Positions 16,982 to 28,242 of a DNA stretch of 64,000 bases are shown one piece after another. The stretch spans positions 186,001 through 250,000 of the forward strand of contig NZ_JAFCKS010000007.1 of the NCBI RefSeq assembly GCF_018129995.1, read 5' to 3'. Every line of letters begins with the position of its first letter. The first letter of the stretch is position 1. Origin of the DNA: Bradyrhizobium sp. SZCCT0153. Lineage in GTDB: Bacteria > Pseudomonadota > Alphaproteobacteria > Rhizobiales > Xanthobacteraceae. The notes beneath the pieces were generated by a model that was not told the origin of the DNA, did not search any database, and saw nothing but the letters and a program-made list of their open reading frames with translations. The position numbers and the translations under genes were made by a program.

Positions 16982-17617
16982 ATGCGCGATCCGGTTGAAA
17001 CCTACATGAACCTCGTGCCCATGGTGGTCGAGCAGACCAACCGTGGCGAGCGCGCCTACGACATTTTCTCGCGGCTTCTGAAAGAGCGCATCATCTTCCT
17101 GACCGGACCGGTCGAGGACGGCATGTCGACGCTGATCGTCGCTCAGCTCCTGTTCCTCGAAGCGGAAAACCCGAAGAAGGAAATCTCGATGTACATCAAC
17201 TCGCCGGGCGGCGTGGTGACGTCGGGCCTCGCGATCTACGACACCATGCAGTTCATCCGTCCGCCGGTCTCGACGCTCTGCACGGGGCAGGCGGCCTCGA
17301 TGGGGTCGCTGCTGCTCGCCGCCGGCGAGAAGGACATGCGCTTCTCGCTGCCGAACGCGCGCATCATGGTGCACCAGCCCTCCGGCGGCTTCCAGGGCCA
17401 GGCCACCGACATCATGCTGCACGCGCAGGAAATCCTGAACCTGAAGAAGCGGCTCAACGAGATCTACGTGAAGCACACCGGCCAGACCTACAAGGCGATC
17501 GAGGATGCGCTGGAACGCGACAAGTTCCTCACCGCGGCCGACGCCAAGGAGTTCGGCTTGGTCGACAAGGTCATCGACAAGCGCGCCGAGGAACCGGCGT
17601 CGGCGAAGACCCCGTAG
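16982..17617 (+). CDS. clpP: ATP-dependent Clp protease proteolytic subunit
   Basis: 211 residues. The serine-protease site is clear: Ser106 in CTGQAASMGS, His131 in ARIMVHQPSGG, and the Asp within the helix region after it. INSPGGVVTSG is the oxyanion region. It forms the tetradecameric peptidase that degrades substrates unfolded by ClpX or ClpA. The first residues (MRDPVETYMNLVPMVVEQT) match alphaproteobacterial ClpP1. It lies upstream of clpX in the same direction with a 447-bp gap, so clpX probably has its own promoter. Confidence 0.98.
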   Translation: MRDPVETYMNLVPMVVEQTNRGERAYDIFSRLLKERIIFLTGPVEDGMSTLIVAQLLFLEAENPKKEISMYINSPGGVVTSGLAIYDTMQFIRPPVSTLCTGQAASMGSLLLAAGEKDMRFSLPNARIMVHQPSGGFQGQATDIMLHAQEILNLKKRLNEIYVKHTGQTYKAIEDALERDKFLTAADAKEFGLVDKVIDKRAEEPASAKTP

Positions 17618-18064
17618 CATTACCGGCGGTGCAACAGCGATCCCCGGCATGGCAGGGGATCGTCAGGGCCGCGTTCACGTTAAGGGCGCATCCGCTGGGC
17701 GCGAAAAGCAGTTTTGCGCCCTGCGACAGGCAGAAAGTTCTGCTTTCGTGCTTTTTTTTCGTGTCAATCCAGCAACGCCGGGGTGATTTCGGTCACTTCG
17801 TCCGTACCAAGACCTGAAATCACGGTATTGTCACGGGTAGCCGGCGAACCCCGATTAGCGAATTCTTGATAGTCGGGTGACAGCATGGTTGGCTACGATC
17901 GATCGGCTATGATCGCGGAGAATCGAGTGACCGTGATTCGCACGGGATATAACGCGTAGGGTCTTTTTTGGTACGGAATTTGCTCTATTTAAACTTCATC
18001 CCGGCCGTCGTGTCGGAATGGAGCGATCGAGCGGAACGGGATCGAACCGCGGACGGAGACATGA
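17618..18064. other. clpP-clpX intergenic region with stem-loops
   Basis: 447 bp without a gene. It holds two stem-loops: CGATCCCC/GGGGATCG (17638-17662, loop 9) and GGGCGC(g)AAAA/TTTTGCGCCC (17697-17721, loop GCAG). A short GAAAG/CTTTC hairpin runs into eight T residues at 17752-17759, a plausible weak terminator for clpP. The clpX promoter should lie in the A/T-richer 17860-18000 part, but I cannot assign it. Confidence 0.5.
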
Positions 18065-19336
<1,272 letters not shown>

Positions 19337-19659
19337 TCTGCGGCGCTGGAACGCTCCAATCGCCTCATCATTCGAGGGCTGCGGAAGGTATCTCCGCAGC
19401 CGGTGTTGCGTCGCTTATTTGCGTGCGTAAGCGCCTGATGGCGCGCGTCTTTCAATGACTTGACACCCCCCGGGGCGATAGCCACCTAATGTCGGCGGCG
19501 AGCGAGCATTCTCTTCAAGATTCGCCTCAGTTCCGATCCGGCAAGCCGGTCCAACTCGAAAAGGACCGACCGGTTCTGCGGATCACCTCGGCACCTTGTG
19601 GCGGTTGCGCATGAGCATGGCGGACTGCGTGCAAGGGGGCAAAGCAAAAGGAAAAGGCC
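19337..19659. other. clpX-lon intergenic region with a strong hairpin
   Basis: 323 bp without a gene. A 9-bp perfect stem GGCTGCGGA/TCCGCAGCC (19377-19401, 7-base loop) lies 40 bp after clpX but has no T-run, so it may be a Rho-independent-like 3-prime end stabiliser or a weak terminator. A candidate heat-shock promoter for lon lies at 19459-19490. Confidence 0.55.
19459..19490 (+). promoter_or_regulatory. Candidate heat-shock-type promoter of lon
   Basis: CTTGACA is followed 15 bases later by GCCACCTAAT, resembling the CTTGAAA and CCCCAT elements of RpoH promoters; TTGACA also fits a vegetative -35. The position, 170 bp before lon, and the known heat-shock control of lon support it, but the -10 match is loose. 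Confidence 0.4.
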
Positions 19660-22083
<2,424 letters not shown>

Positions 22084-22101
22084 GCTCCATCGAAAGATGA
22101 T

Positions 22102-22134
22102 AAAACGGCGCCTTCGGGCGCCGTTTTTGTTTTG
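22102..22134 (+). terminator. Rho-independent terminator of lon
   Basis: An 11-bp perfect stem AAAACGGCGCC/GGCGCCGTTTT with a TTCG tetraloop, followed by TTTTTGTTTT. Confidence 0.93.
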
Positions 22135-22167
22135 GGGCAGGGAGCGGCGGACAAGGGGACGAGGACG

Positions 22168-22572
22168 ATGCAGATCGACGGGCAATGCCATTGCGGGCGG
22201 ATCACCTTTGAAGCCGAGATCGACCCCGAAGCGGTCTCGGTCTGCCATTGCCGGGACTGCCAGACCCTCACGGGATCGCCGTTCCGGGTGACCGCGATCT
22301 GCACCAGCGTCGACGTCAAGCTGACCGCCGGCACCCCAAAGGTTTACGGCAAGCGCGGCGACAACGGCCGGATGCGCTTCCAGCATTTTTGTAGCAATTG
22401 CGGTTCCCCGCTGTTCACCAGCGGCGAGGGCGAGGAGGCCGGCGATTGGGGGATCCGCTGGGGCAGTATCCGCCAGCGCGACGCCTTGCGGCCGGTGCGG
22501 CAGATCTGGTGCCAGTCGGCGGCTGTGTGGATCGATGCGGTACCGCAACTGCCGGGGAGGCCGGGGGACTGA
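22168..22572 (+). CDS. GFA/CENP-V-like zinc protein
   Basis: 134 residues. Zinc-ligand cysteines appear in the family order: GQCHCGRITFEA, VCHCRDCQTLTGSPF and FCSNCGSPLF. The family is named for glutathione-dependent formaldehyde-activating enzyme, but most members have unknown functions, so no reaction is assigned. The frame opens at 22132; ATG 22168 (MQIDGQCHCG) is the family start, preceded by GACGAGGACG. Single gene between the lon terminator and tRNA-Val. Confidence 0.85.
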   Translation: MQIDGQCHCGRITFEAEIDPEAVSVCHCRDCQTLTGSPFRVTAICTSVDVKLTAGTPKVYGKRGDNGRMRFQHFCSNCGSPLFTSGEGEEAGDWGIRWGSIRQRDALRPVRQIWCQSAAVWIDAVPQLPGRPGD

Positions 22573-22621
22573 CGTTCCATACTTGCCGACCAAGGGCGGG
22601 TAGGGATAAAGAAGCGGCGAG

Positions 22622-22698
22622 GGGCGGTTAGCTCAGCTGGTTAGAGCATCTCGTTTACACCGAGAGGGTCCGCGGTTCGAATCCGTGACCGCCCACCA
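22622..22698 (+). tRNA. tRNA-Val (anticodon TAC)
   Basis: 77 nt including CCA. Acceptor GGGCGGT/ACCGCCC, D-arm TAGCTCAGCTGGTTAGAGC, anticodon stem TCTCG/CGAGA with loop TTTACAC (anticodon TAC), and T-arm GGTTCGAATCC are all clear. Confidence 0.95.
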
Positions 22699-22795
22699 GC
22701 CCCAATTGCATTTTGGAAGAGGGGCTTCGCTCGACGGACAACGACAAATCCGGGCGCTGGCGGCTACCCGAGCTGCCCAAATTTTCGGAGACCCT

Positions 22796-23656
22796 ATGCA
22801 GCAGCCAAGCGGACACGAGCAGAACGCCGACCAGATCGCCTATTGGAACGGCCCGAGCGGACAGCGCTGGGCCGATCGCCACGCGGCGCAGGAGAGACTG
22901 CTCGGACCCATCGCCGACGTGCTGATCGACCGCGCCAGGCCGAAGCCCGGCGAGCGCGTGATCGACGTCGGCTGCGGCTCCGGTGCGACGACGTGCGCGT
23001 TCGCGAAAACGGTGGCGCCCGATGGCTTCGCGCTCGGCCTCGACGTCTCCGATCCGATGCTGTCGCAGGCGCGTGCACTCGCGCCGAAAGGCCTGCCGCT
23101 CGATTTCGTGCTGGCGGATGCGACGGTGCATCCGTTCGAGCCGGCGAGCTTCGATCTCCTGGCCTCGCGCTTCGGCGTCATGTTCTTCGCCGATCCCGTC
23201 GCGTCATTCACCAATTTGCGGCGTGCGCTGAAGCCGTCGGGACGGCTCGCTTTCGCCTGCTGGCGCGAGCCGAAGGAAAATCCCTGGATGATGGCGCCGC
23301 TGATGGCGGTCTACAAACACGTCCCCAAAATGCCGCCGGTCGGGCCCGAGGAGCCCGGGCCTTTCGCCTTTGCCGCGGAAGAGCGCGTGATGCGCATCCT
23401 CAGCGGTGCAGGCTTCGTCGATGTGGCGATGGAGCCGCATAATCTGCCGATGGACATCGCGATCGGCGGCGGGATCGATGCCGCGGTCGACGGCGCGTTA
23501 CAGATCGGTCCGGCCAGCCGCGCGCTGCAGGGCCATCCGCCGGAGACTTACGAGGCCGCCAAGGCCTCGATCCGCGACATGCTGGCGCCATTCCTCAAAG
23601 GGCAGTCGGTGGCACTTCAAGGCGCGATCTGGATCGTGACGGCGAAAGCGACGTAG
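22796..23656 (+). CDS. Class I SAM-dependent methyltransferase (UbiE/COQ5-like)
   Basis: 286 residues. Motif I is VIDVGCGSGATTCAF (about residues 55-69), followed by LGLDVSDPMLSQAR, DLLASRFGVMFFADP and LKPSGRLAFACWREP. The layout, including the WREPKENPW segment, is typical of rhizobial small-molecule methyltransferases of the UbiE-like group; the substrate is unknown. The frame reaches back into tRNA-Val, so ATG 22796, with GGAG seven bases upstream, is the start. It is distinct from the methyltransferases in the envelope cassettes. Confidence 0.87.
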   Translation: MQQPSGHEQNADQIAYWNGPSGQRWADRHAAQERLLGPIADVLIDRARPKPGERVIDVGCGSGATTCAFAKTVAPDGFALGLDVSDPMLSQARALAPKGLPLDFVLADATVHPFEPASFDLLASRFGVMFFADPVASFTNLRRALKPSGRLAFACWREPKENPWMMAPLMAVYKHVPKMPPVGPEEPGPFAFAAEERVMRILSGAGFVDVAMEPHNLPMDIAIGGGIDAAVDGALQIGPASRALQGHPPETYEAAKASIRDMLAPFLKGQSVALQGAIWIVTAKAT

Positions 23657-23834
23657 TCACCTCAGCCTGGCTGCCGACCAAACATGGTTGGCGGTCTGCG
23701 CGTCACCGCTGCCGGGCCCGGTCATTTGTCGAGCCGGACGTCTGACTCAACTGGCGGATGAAACAGCTTCCGGACGCGCTTGAGAAACCCTGCTCTTGCT
23801 GCTAATCCCGGACCTTAATAGAGGTTCAGGACCC

Positions 23835-24584
23835 ATGGCCCAGGTCTCCCGGCTGCCACAGCCCGCGTCTATGGACGGTCTCAAGACGGGGGCGGCCACG
23901 TATTCTAGCGGCATCGCCGATGCGCAGAACTACATGAACTGGGTCATCGAGCAGTTCCGCCCCTATCTCACCGGACGCATCGTCGAAGTCGGGTTTGGCC
24001 ATGGCCTCTACAGCAGAGTGCTCGGGGAACTCGGCGACTATTGCGGCGTGGACCACGATCGCGAAAGCGTCGAGCGCGCCGCCCAGGCCATGCCTGACCG
24101 CAGCTTTGCCGTCTGCGACATTCTGGCCGCGGAACAGTTGCATTCGCTGTTTCCGAACGGCGTCGATGCCGTGTTCACCGTCAACGTGCTCGAGCACATC
24201 GAGGACGATGCCAGGGCTGTCGCCAATCTGGTCGGCGTGCTGAAGCCGGGCGGACATCTTCTCATAAGCGTCCCGGCTCTCATGCTGCTCTACAACGATC
24301 TTGATCGGCTCGCAGGGCACTTCCGGCGCTACAGCACCGCGCGCTTGCGCGATCTCATGACGGGACAGCCGGTCGAGATCGTCCGATTGAGCTATTTCAA
24401 CCCGATCGGCGGACTGGGATGGCTTGCCAACCGCTTGAAGCGGCATAACTCGCTGAACGACGACGCCGTGAATGGACAGATTGCGCTGTTCGACAGGTAC
24501 ATGGTTCCGTTGTCGCGGGCGCTTGATCCCCTGTCGCGAAGCTTTTTCGGGCAATCCGTCACCTGCATTGCACGGCGCGTATGA
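23835..24584 (+). CDS. Class I SAM-dependent methyltransferase A (envelope cassette, copy 2)
   Basis: 249 residues, same length as the copy at 610. SAM motif EVGFGHGLYS, acidic GVDHDRES, and VLKPGGHLLISVP are conserved; the last 60 residues are almost unchanged between copies while the first 90 vary more. The frame opens at 23796, but ATG 23835 (MAQVSRLPQPASMDGLKTG) aligns with the copy-1 start. The stop overlaps the GT2 start by four bases. It opens a tightly packed five-gene operon (GT2, asnB, methyltransferase B, GT-C), so its likely target is the sugar or lipid intermediate of that pathway. Confidence 0.88.
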   Translation: MAQVSRLPQPASMDGLKTGAATYSSGIADAQNYMNWVIEQFRPYLTGRIVEVGFGHGLYSRVLGELGDYCGVDHDRESVERAAQAMPDRSFAVCDILAAEQLHSLFPNGVDAVFTVNVLEHIEDDARAVANLVGVLKPGGHLLISVPALMLLYNDLDRLAGHFRRYSTARLRDLMTGQPVEIVRLSYFNPIGGLGWLANRLKRHNSLNDDAVNGQIALFDRYMVPLSRALDPLSRSFFGQSVTCIARRV

Positions 24585-25447
24585 TTTCCGTCGTCATTCC
24601 AGCTCTGAACGAGCGCAACGGCATCGTTGAGACGATCGCGCGGGCGAAATCGGTTCTCGATCGCGCCGAGCTCGCTCCTTATGAGATCATCGTCGTCGAC
24701 GACGGCTCGAACGACGGCACCGGGGCGCTGGCCGAGCAAGCCGGCGCAAAAGTCCTGAGGCATGCCCACAACATCGGATACGGGCGCTCGCTGAAGGACG
24801 GTATTCGCATCGCGGCCTACGACACGATCGTCATCAGCGACGCGGACGGCTCCTATCCGATGGAAGCGATCCCGGCATTGATCGCACGCCTCAATGAAGG
24901 TTTCGACATGGTCGTCGGCGCCCGAACCGGCCCGAACTACAGGGAGTCGATGCTGAAGTCGCCGCTTCGTGCGGTGCTGAAGACCATCGTCGAGTTCACC
25001 GCCAATCGCGAAATCCCGGACATCAATTCCGGGCTTCGCGTCTTCCAGCGTCACATCGCCATTTCGTATTTCGAGCACGTCAGCGACCTCTTCAGCTTCA
25101 CGACCTCGCTGACGCTCGCCTACATGATGAACGCGAAATTCGTCGACTACATCGACATCGACTACAAGGAGCGGATCGGCCGATCCAAGGTCAATCTGTT
25201 CCGCGATTCCCTTCGCACGTTGCAGTATGTCCTGGAGGCCTGCACCTACTACAATCCGCTGAAGATATTCGTGCTGCTGGCGATGATGTGCATGGCGCTC
25301 GCCGTGGTTTCGCTGATAGGCGGGATCATTCTGCAGGTCGTCAGCGGTTTTGTCCTCGGGGTCGGCGCCATCCTCCTCAGCATTCTCGTCGTCGCGATGG
25401 GGCTCCTGGCTGTTCTTCTCAAGCAGATCATGAACCAGCGGCCATGA
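24581..25447 (+). CDS. Polyprenyl-phosphate-type glycosyltransferase family 2 (envelope cassette, copy 2)
   Basis: 288 residues. GT2 motifs VVVDDGSNDGTG and ISDADGSYP, the NSGLRVF segment and ERIGRSKVNL are present, and two C-terminal membrane helices follow, as in GtrB/DPM1-like synthases that load a sugar on undecaprenyl phosphate. Only scattered residues differ from the copy at 1356. It is followed after 22 bp by the intact asnB. Donor sugar is not predictable. Confidence 0.88.
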   Translation: MISVVIPALNERNGIVETIARAKSVLDRAELAPYEIIVVDDGSNDGTGALAEQAGAKVLRHAHNIGYGRSLKDGIRIAAYDTIVISDADGSYPMEAIPALIARLNEGFDMVVGARTGPNYRESMLKSPLRAVLKTIVEFTANREIPDINSGLRVFQRHIAISYFEHVSDLFSFTTSLTLAYMMNAKFVDYIDIDYKERIGRSKVNLFRDSLRTLQYVLEACTYYNPLKIFVLLAMMCMALAVVSLIGGIILQVVSGFVLGVGAILLSILVVAMGLLAVLLKQIMNQRP

Positions 25448-25469
25448 CGACTCCTGACGGCAAAGCGCG

Positions 25470-27374
25470 ATGTGCGGCGTAGCCGGAATTTTTCACCGCG
25501 ACGGCCGCCCGGTCGATCGCGGCACGGTCGCGGCGATGTCTGCCGCGTTGATCCACCGCGGACCGGACGGCGAGGGCTCCTGGCTGGATCAATCCGTCGG
25601 TTTCGCCCACCGGCGGCTCGCCATTCGCGACCTTTCGGAAGCCGGACACCAGCCGATGCTCGATGCGTCCGGCCGCATCGCCGTGACCTATAACGGCGAG
25701 ATCTACAACGACGGCGAACTGAGACGCGAGCTCGAACGTTCCTTCGGCTTCCGGTTCCGGGGACATTGCGACACGGAAATTCTTCCCTACGCCTATCTCG
25801 CCTGGGGCGAGGCGATGTTCGAGCGGCTGGAGGGCTTTTTCGCCCTCGGCCTCTGGGACCGTCAGGAGCGCCGCCTGATCCTCGCGCGTGACGGGATCGG
25901 CATCAAGCCGCTCTACTACTTCGAGGACCGCAGCGACGTCGTGTTCGCGAGCGAAGTCAAGGGAATCTCGGCGAGCCGGCGCGAGGCGCCGCGCATCGAT
26001 CCCGGTGCACTCCACACCTTCCTGGCCGCCGGGCACACCGGGACGCGGCAGAGCCTGTTTGGCGGGATCAAGCAGGTCCCGCCCGGTACGGTGATGAGCT
26101 TCACTGCCGGCGAGCGGACCGAGCGCCGCTTCTGGCGGCCGGTCCGCGCGCCGGCGATCAGCCGCCTGGACGAGGCCGTCGACCGCCTCGAGGCCACGAT
26201 CCAGACGGTGGTCGAAAGCCAGATGGTGAGTGACGTTCCGCTCGCCGTGCTGCAGAGCGGCGGTATCGACAGCTCGCTTATCAGCCTCACGCTGAAGCGC
26301 CTCGGATTGAAGCCGCCTTTGTTCACGGCGGGGTTCTCCGAGAAGAGCCACGATGAATCGGCTGCAGCGAAGGAGATCGCCGCCGCTGCCGGCTTGTCGG
26401 TCAGCGTGGTCGACGGGGAAGGAGGGGAGGACGCCGAGACTGCGCTCCGCGCGGTCGTCTATCATTTCGACGGGCAGTGTGCCGATACGGGCGCGCTCGG
26501 CTTCTATCGTCTGGCCGGCGCAGTCCGGCAGCATTGCAGCGTCGTGCTGTCGGGCGACGGCGGCGACGAGTTTTTTGCCGGATACGAGACTTATGCTGCA
26601 ACCGCCATGGCGGAGTCCGTGCGCCGCATCGTGCCGCGGGGCGTTGCGGGCATGACCGGTCGGCTTGCCTATGCCGCCGTTCGCGGCGATGAAAGACGTC
26701 TTCCGGCGGCGGCGCAGCTGGCTCGTTTTGCGCTGGGTCTCGGCGAGGAAGGGGATCGTCCGCATCTGCAATGGCGGCGGCTGGTTCCCCGGTTTCTCGC
26801 CGCGAAGATCTATGGGCGCGAGATGGTCGATGTTGCGGCGGCCGACCCGTTCGCCGAATACGCGGAATACTATTCGGAGCCGCACGACAAGGTGCTGGAT
26901 CGGGCGCTGGTGGCCGACCAGCGCTTTCACCTCCAGAGCGTGCTTCAGAAGGTCGATGCGATGAGCATGGCGCATTCGCTCGAAGTGCGCGTTCCGATCC
27001 TCGATCGCCGGGTCATGGACCTCGCCGGCACGATTGACGTCGCCCTCCTCAATCCCTGGCCGAAGGGCGCGCCAAAATACGTCCTACGCAAGCTCGCCGA
27101 GCGCCTGGGAATGCCCCGGGACGCCGCGTGGTCGCGCAAGCGCGGGTTCAACGTTCCCATTGCGCAATTGATGAGACGCGGAGGTCTGCAGGCAATTTGC
27201 GATCGTGTGTTCAATCAGGAGCCGGATGTTTTCGCGCCCTACCTCAATCCGGATGCGATCCGCCTGCTGTGGAAGGACCATCTGGACCGGCGTAGCGACA
27301 ACGCCTTCGCGCTGTGGCCCGTTCTGACGCTGGGGATATGGCTGATGGGGCTCGCTGCCCCCCGGCCGCGCTGA
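25470..27374 (+). CDS. asnB: Asparagine synthase-like amidotransferase (glutamine-hydrolysing)
   Basis: 634 residues. N-terminal class II glutamine amidotransferase domain with nucleophile Cys2 (MCGVAGIFHRDG), HRGPDGEGSW, LAIRDLS and TYNGEIYND; C-terminal synthetase domain with the PP-loop VLQSGGIDSSLISL, LSGDGGDEFFAGYE and SMAHSLEVRVP. The family makes asparagine, but members in polysaccharide and antibiotic clusters amidate other carboxylates; its place between GT2 and a methyltransferase favours amidation of a sugar acid or aminoacyl group on a glycan. It is 19 bp upstream of methyltransferase B. Copy 1 retains only the first 38 codons of its counterpart. Confidence 0.93.
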   Translation: MCGVAGIFHRDGRPVDRGTVAAMSAALIHRGPDGEGSWLDQSVGFAHRRLAIRDLSEAGHQPMLDASGRIAVTYNGEIYNDGELRRELERSFGFRFRGHCDTEILPYAYLAWGEAMFERLEGFFALGLWDRQERRLILARDGIGIKPLYYFEDRSDVVFASEVKGISASRREAPRIDPGALHTFLAAGHTGTRQSLFGGIKQVPPGTVMSFTAGERTERRFWRPVRAPAISRLDEAVDRLEATIQTVVESQMVSDVPLAVLQSGGIDSSLISLTLKRLGLKPPLFTAGFSEKSHDESAAAKEIAAAAGLSVSVVDGEGGEDAETALRAVVYHFDGQCADTGALGFYRLAGAVRQHCSVVLSGDGGDEFFAGYETYAATAMAESVRRIVPRGVAGMTGRLAYAAVRGDERRLPAAAQLARFALGLGEEGDRPHLQWRRLVPRFLAAKIYGREMVDVAAADPFAEYAEYYSEPHDKVLDRALVADQRFHLQSVLQKVDAMSMAHSLEVRVPILDRRVMDLAGTIDVALLNPWPKGAPKYVLRKLAERLGMPRDAAWSRKRGFNVPIAQLMRRGGLQAICDRVFNQEPDVFAPYLNPDAIRLLWKDHLDRRSDNAFALWPVLTLGIWLMGLAAPRPR

Positions 27375-27393
27375 GCGAGCCGGACCAGCGCCG

Positions 27394-28242
27394 ATGCCGG
27401 ACCTGAAGCGACAAACGATCGACGATTTCGGAGAGCAGTGGACGGCCTTCCGGGACAGCCCTGGCTATTATGGTTCGGCGGAGCTGCTCGCCGATCTGTT
27501 CGGTCCACTGCTGACGCTCGATGACGTCAAGAGCGCGCGGGTCGCCGATATCGGAAGCGGCACGGGACGTATCGTCAACATGCTGCTCGACGCCGGGGCC
27601 GATCGCGTCGTCGCGGTCGAGCCCTCCGCGGCATTCGAGGTCCTCAAGACCAACACCGTCGCCCGTGCTGACCGCATCGACTATCTCCAGGTGCCCGGCG
27701 ACCAGCTGCCATCCCGTCTGGATCTCGACTACGTCGTCTCGATGGGTGTCTTGCACCACATTCCCGCGCCAAGCCCTGTCGTCCGCGCTGCGTTCGGGGC
27801 GCTGCGCCCTGGCGGACGTTGCATCGTGTGGCTCTACGGCTTTGAAGGGAACCAGACCTATCTGTCGATCGCGATCCCGCTGCGCAAGGTCACGGTTCGA
27901 ATGCCGCACGGGATGCTGGTCGCGCTCTCGCATCTGCTGGAATTCGCGCTGACGACCTATATCGGTCTCTGCCGGATTCTTCCTCTTCCGATGCGGAACT
28001 ACATTCGTTCCGTCCTGGCAAGGTTTCCGCGTTCGGTTCGCCGCCTGACCATCTACGACCAGCTGAACCCCTCCTATGCGAAATACTATACCCGCGACGA
28101 GGCGCAGGCCTTGCTGTCCGATGCCGGATTCGCCGGTGTGGAGCTCTATCACCGGCATGGTTATAGCTGGACCGTGTCCGGCACGCGCCTGGCGCAGTCG
28201 CCCGATCAATCCGCGAGCAAAGATAGCGAAGGCGGGCATTGA
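27394..28242 (+). CDS. Class I SAM-dependent methyltransferase B (envelope cassette, copy 2)
   Basis: 282 residues. Motif I VADIGSGTGRIVNML, VAVEPSAAFEVL, SMGVLHHIPAP and LRPGGRCIVWLYG are as in copy 1 (2373-3176); the copy-2 protein has about 15 extra C-terminal residues (after VSGTRLA). A central hydrophobic segment suggests membrane association. Its stop overlaps the start region of the GT-C gene. Substrate unknown; an envelope glycan is inferred from context. Confidence 0.87.
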   Translation: MPDLKRQTIDDFGEQWTAFRDSPGYYGSAELLADLFGPLLTLDDVKSARVADIGSGTGRIVNMLLDAGADRVVAVEPSAAFEVLKTNTVARADRIDYLQVPGDQLPSRLDLDYVVSMGVLHHIPAPSPVVRAAFGALRPGGRCIVWLYGFEGNQTYLSIAIPLRKVTVRMPHGMLVALSHLLEFALTTYIGLCRILPLPMRNYIRSVLARFPRSVRRLTIYDQLNPSYAKYYTRDEAQALLSDAGFAGVELYHRHGYSWTVSGTRLAQSPDQSASKDSEGGH

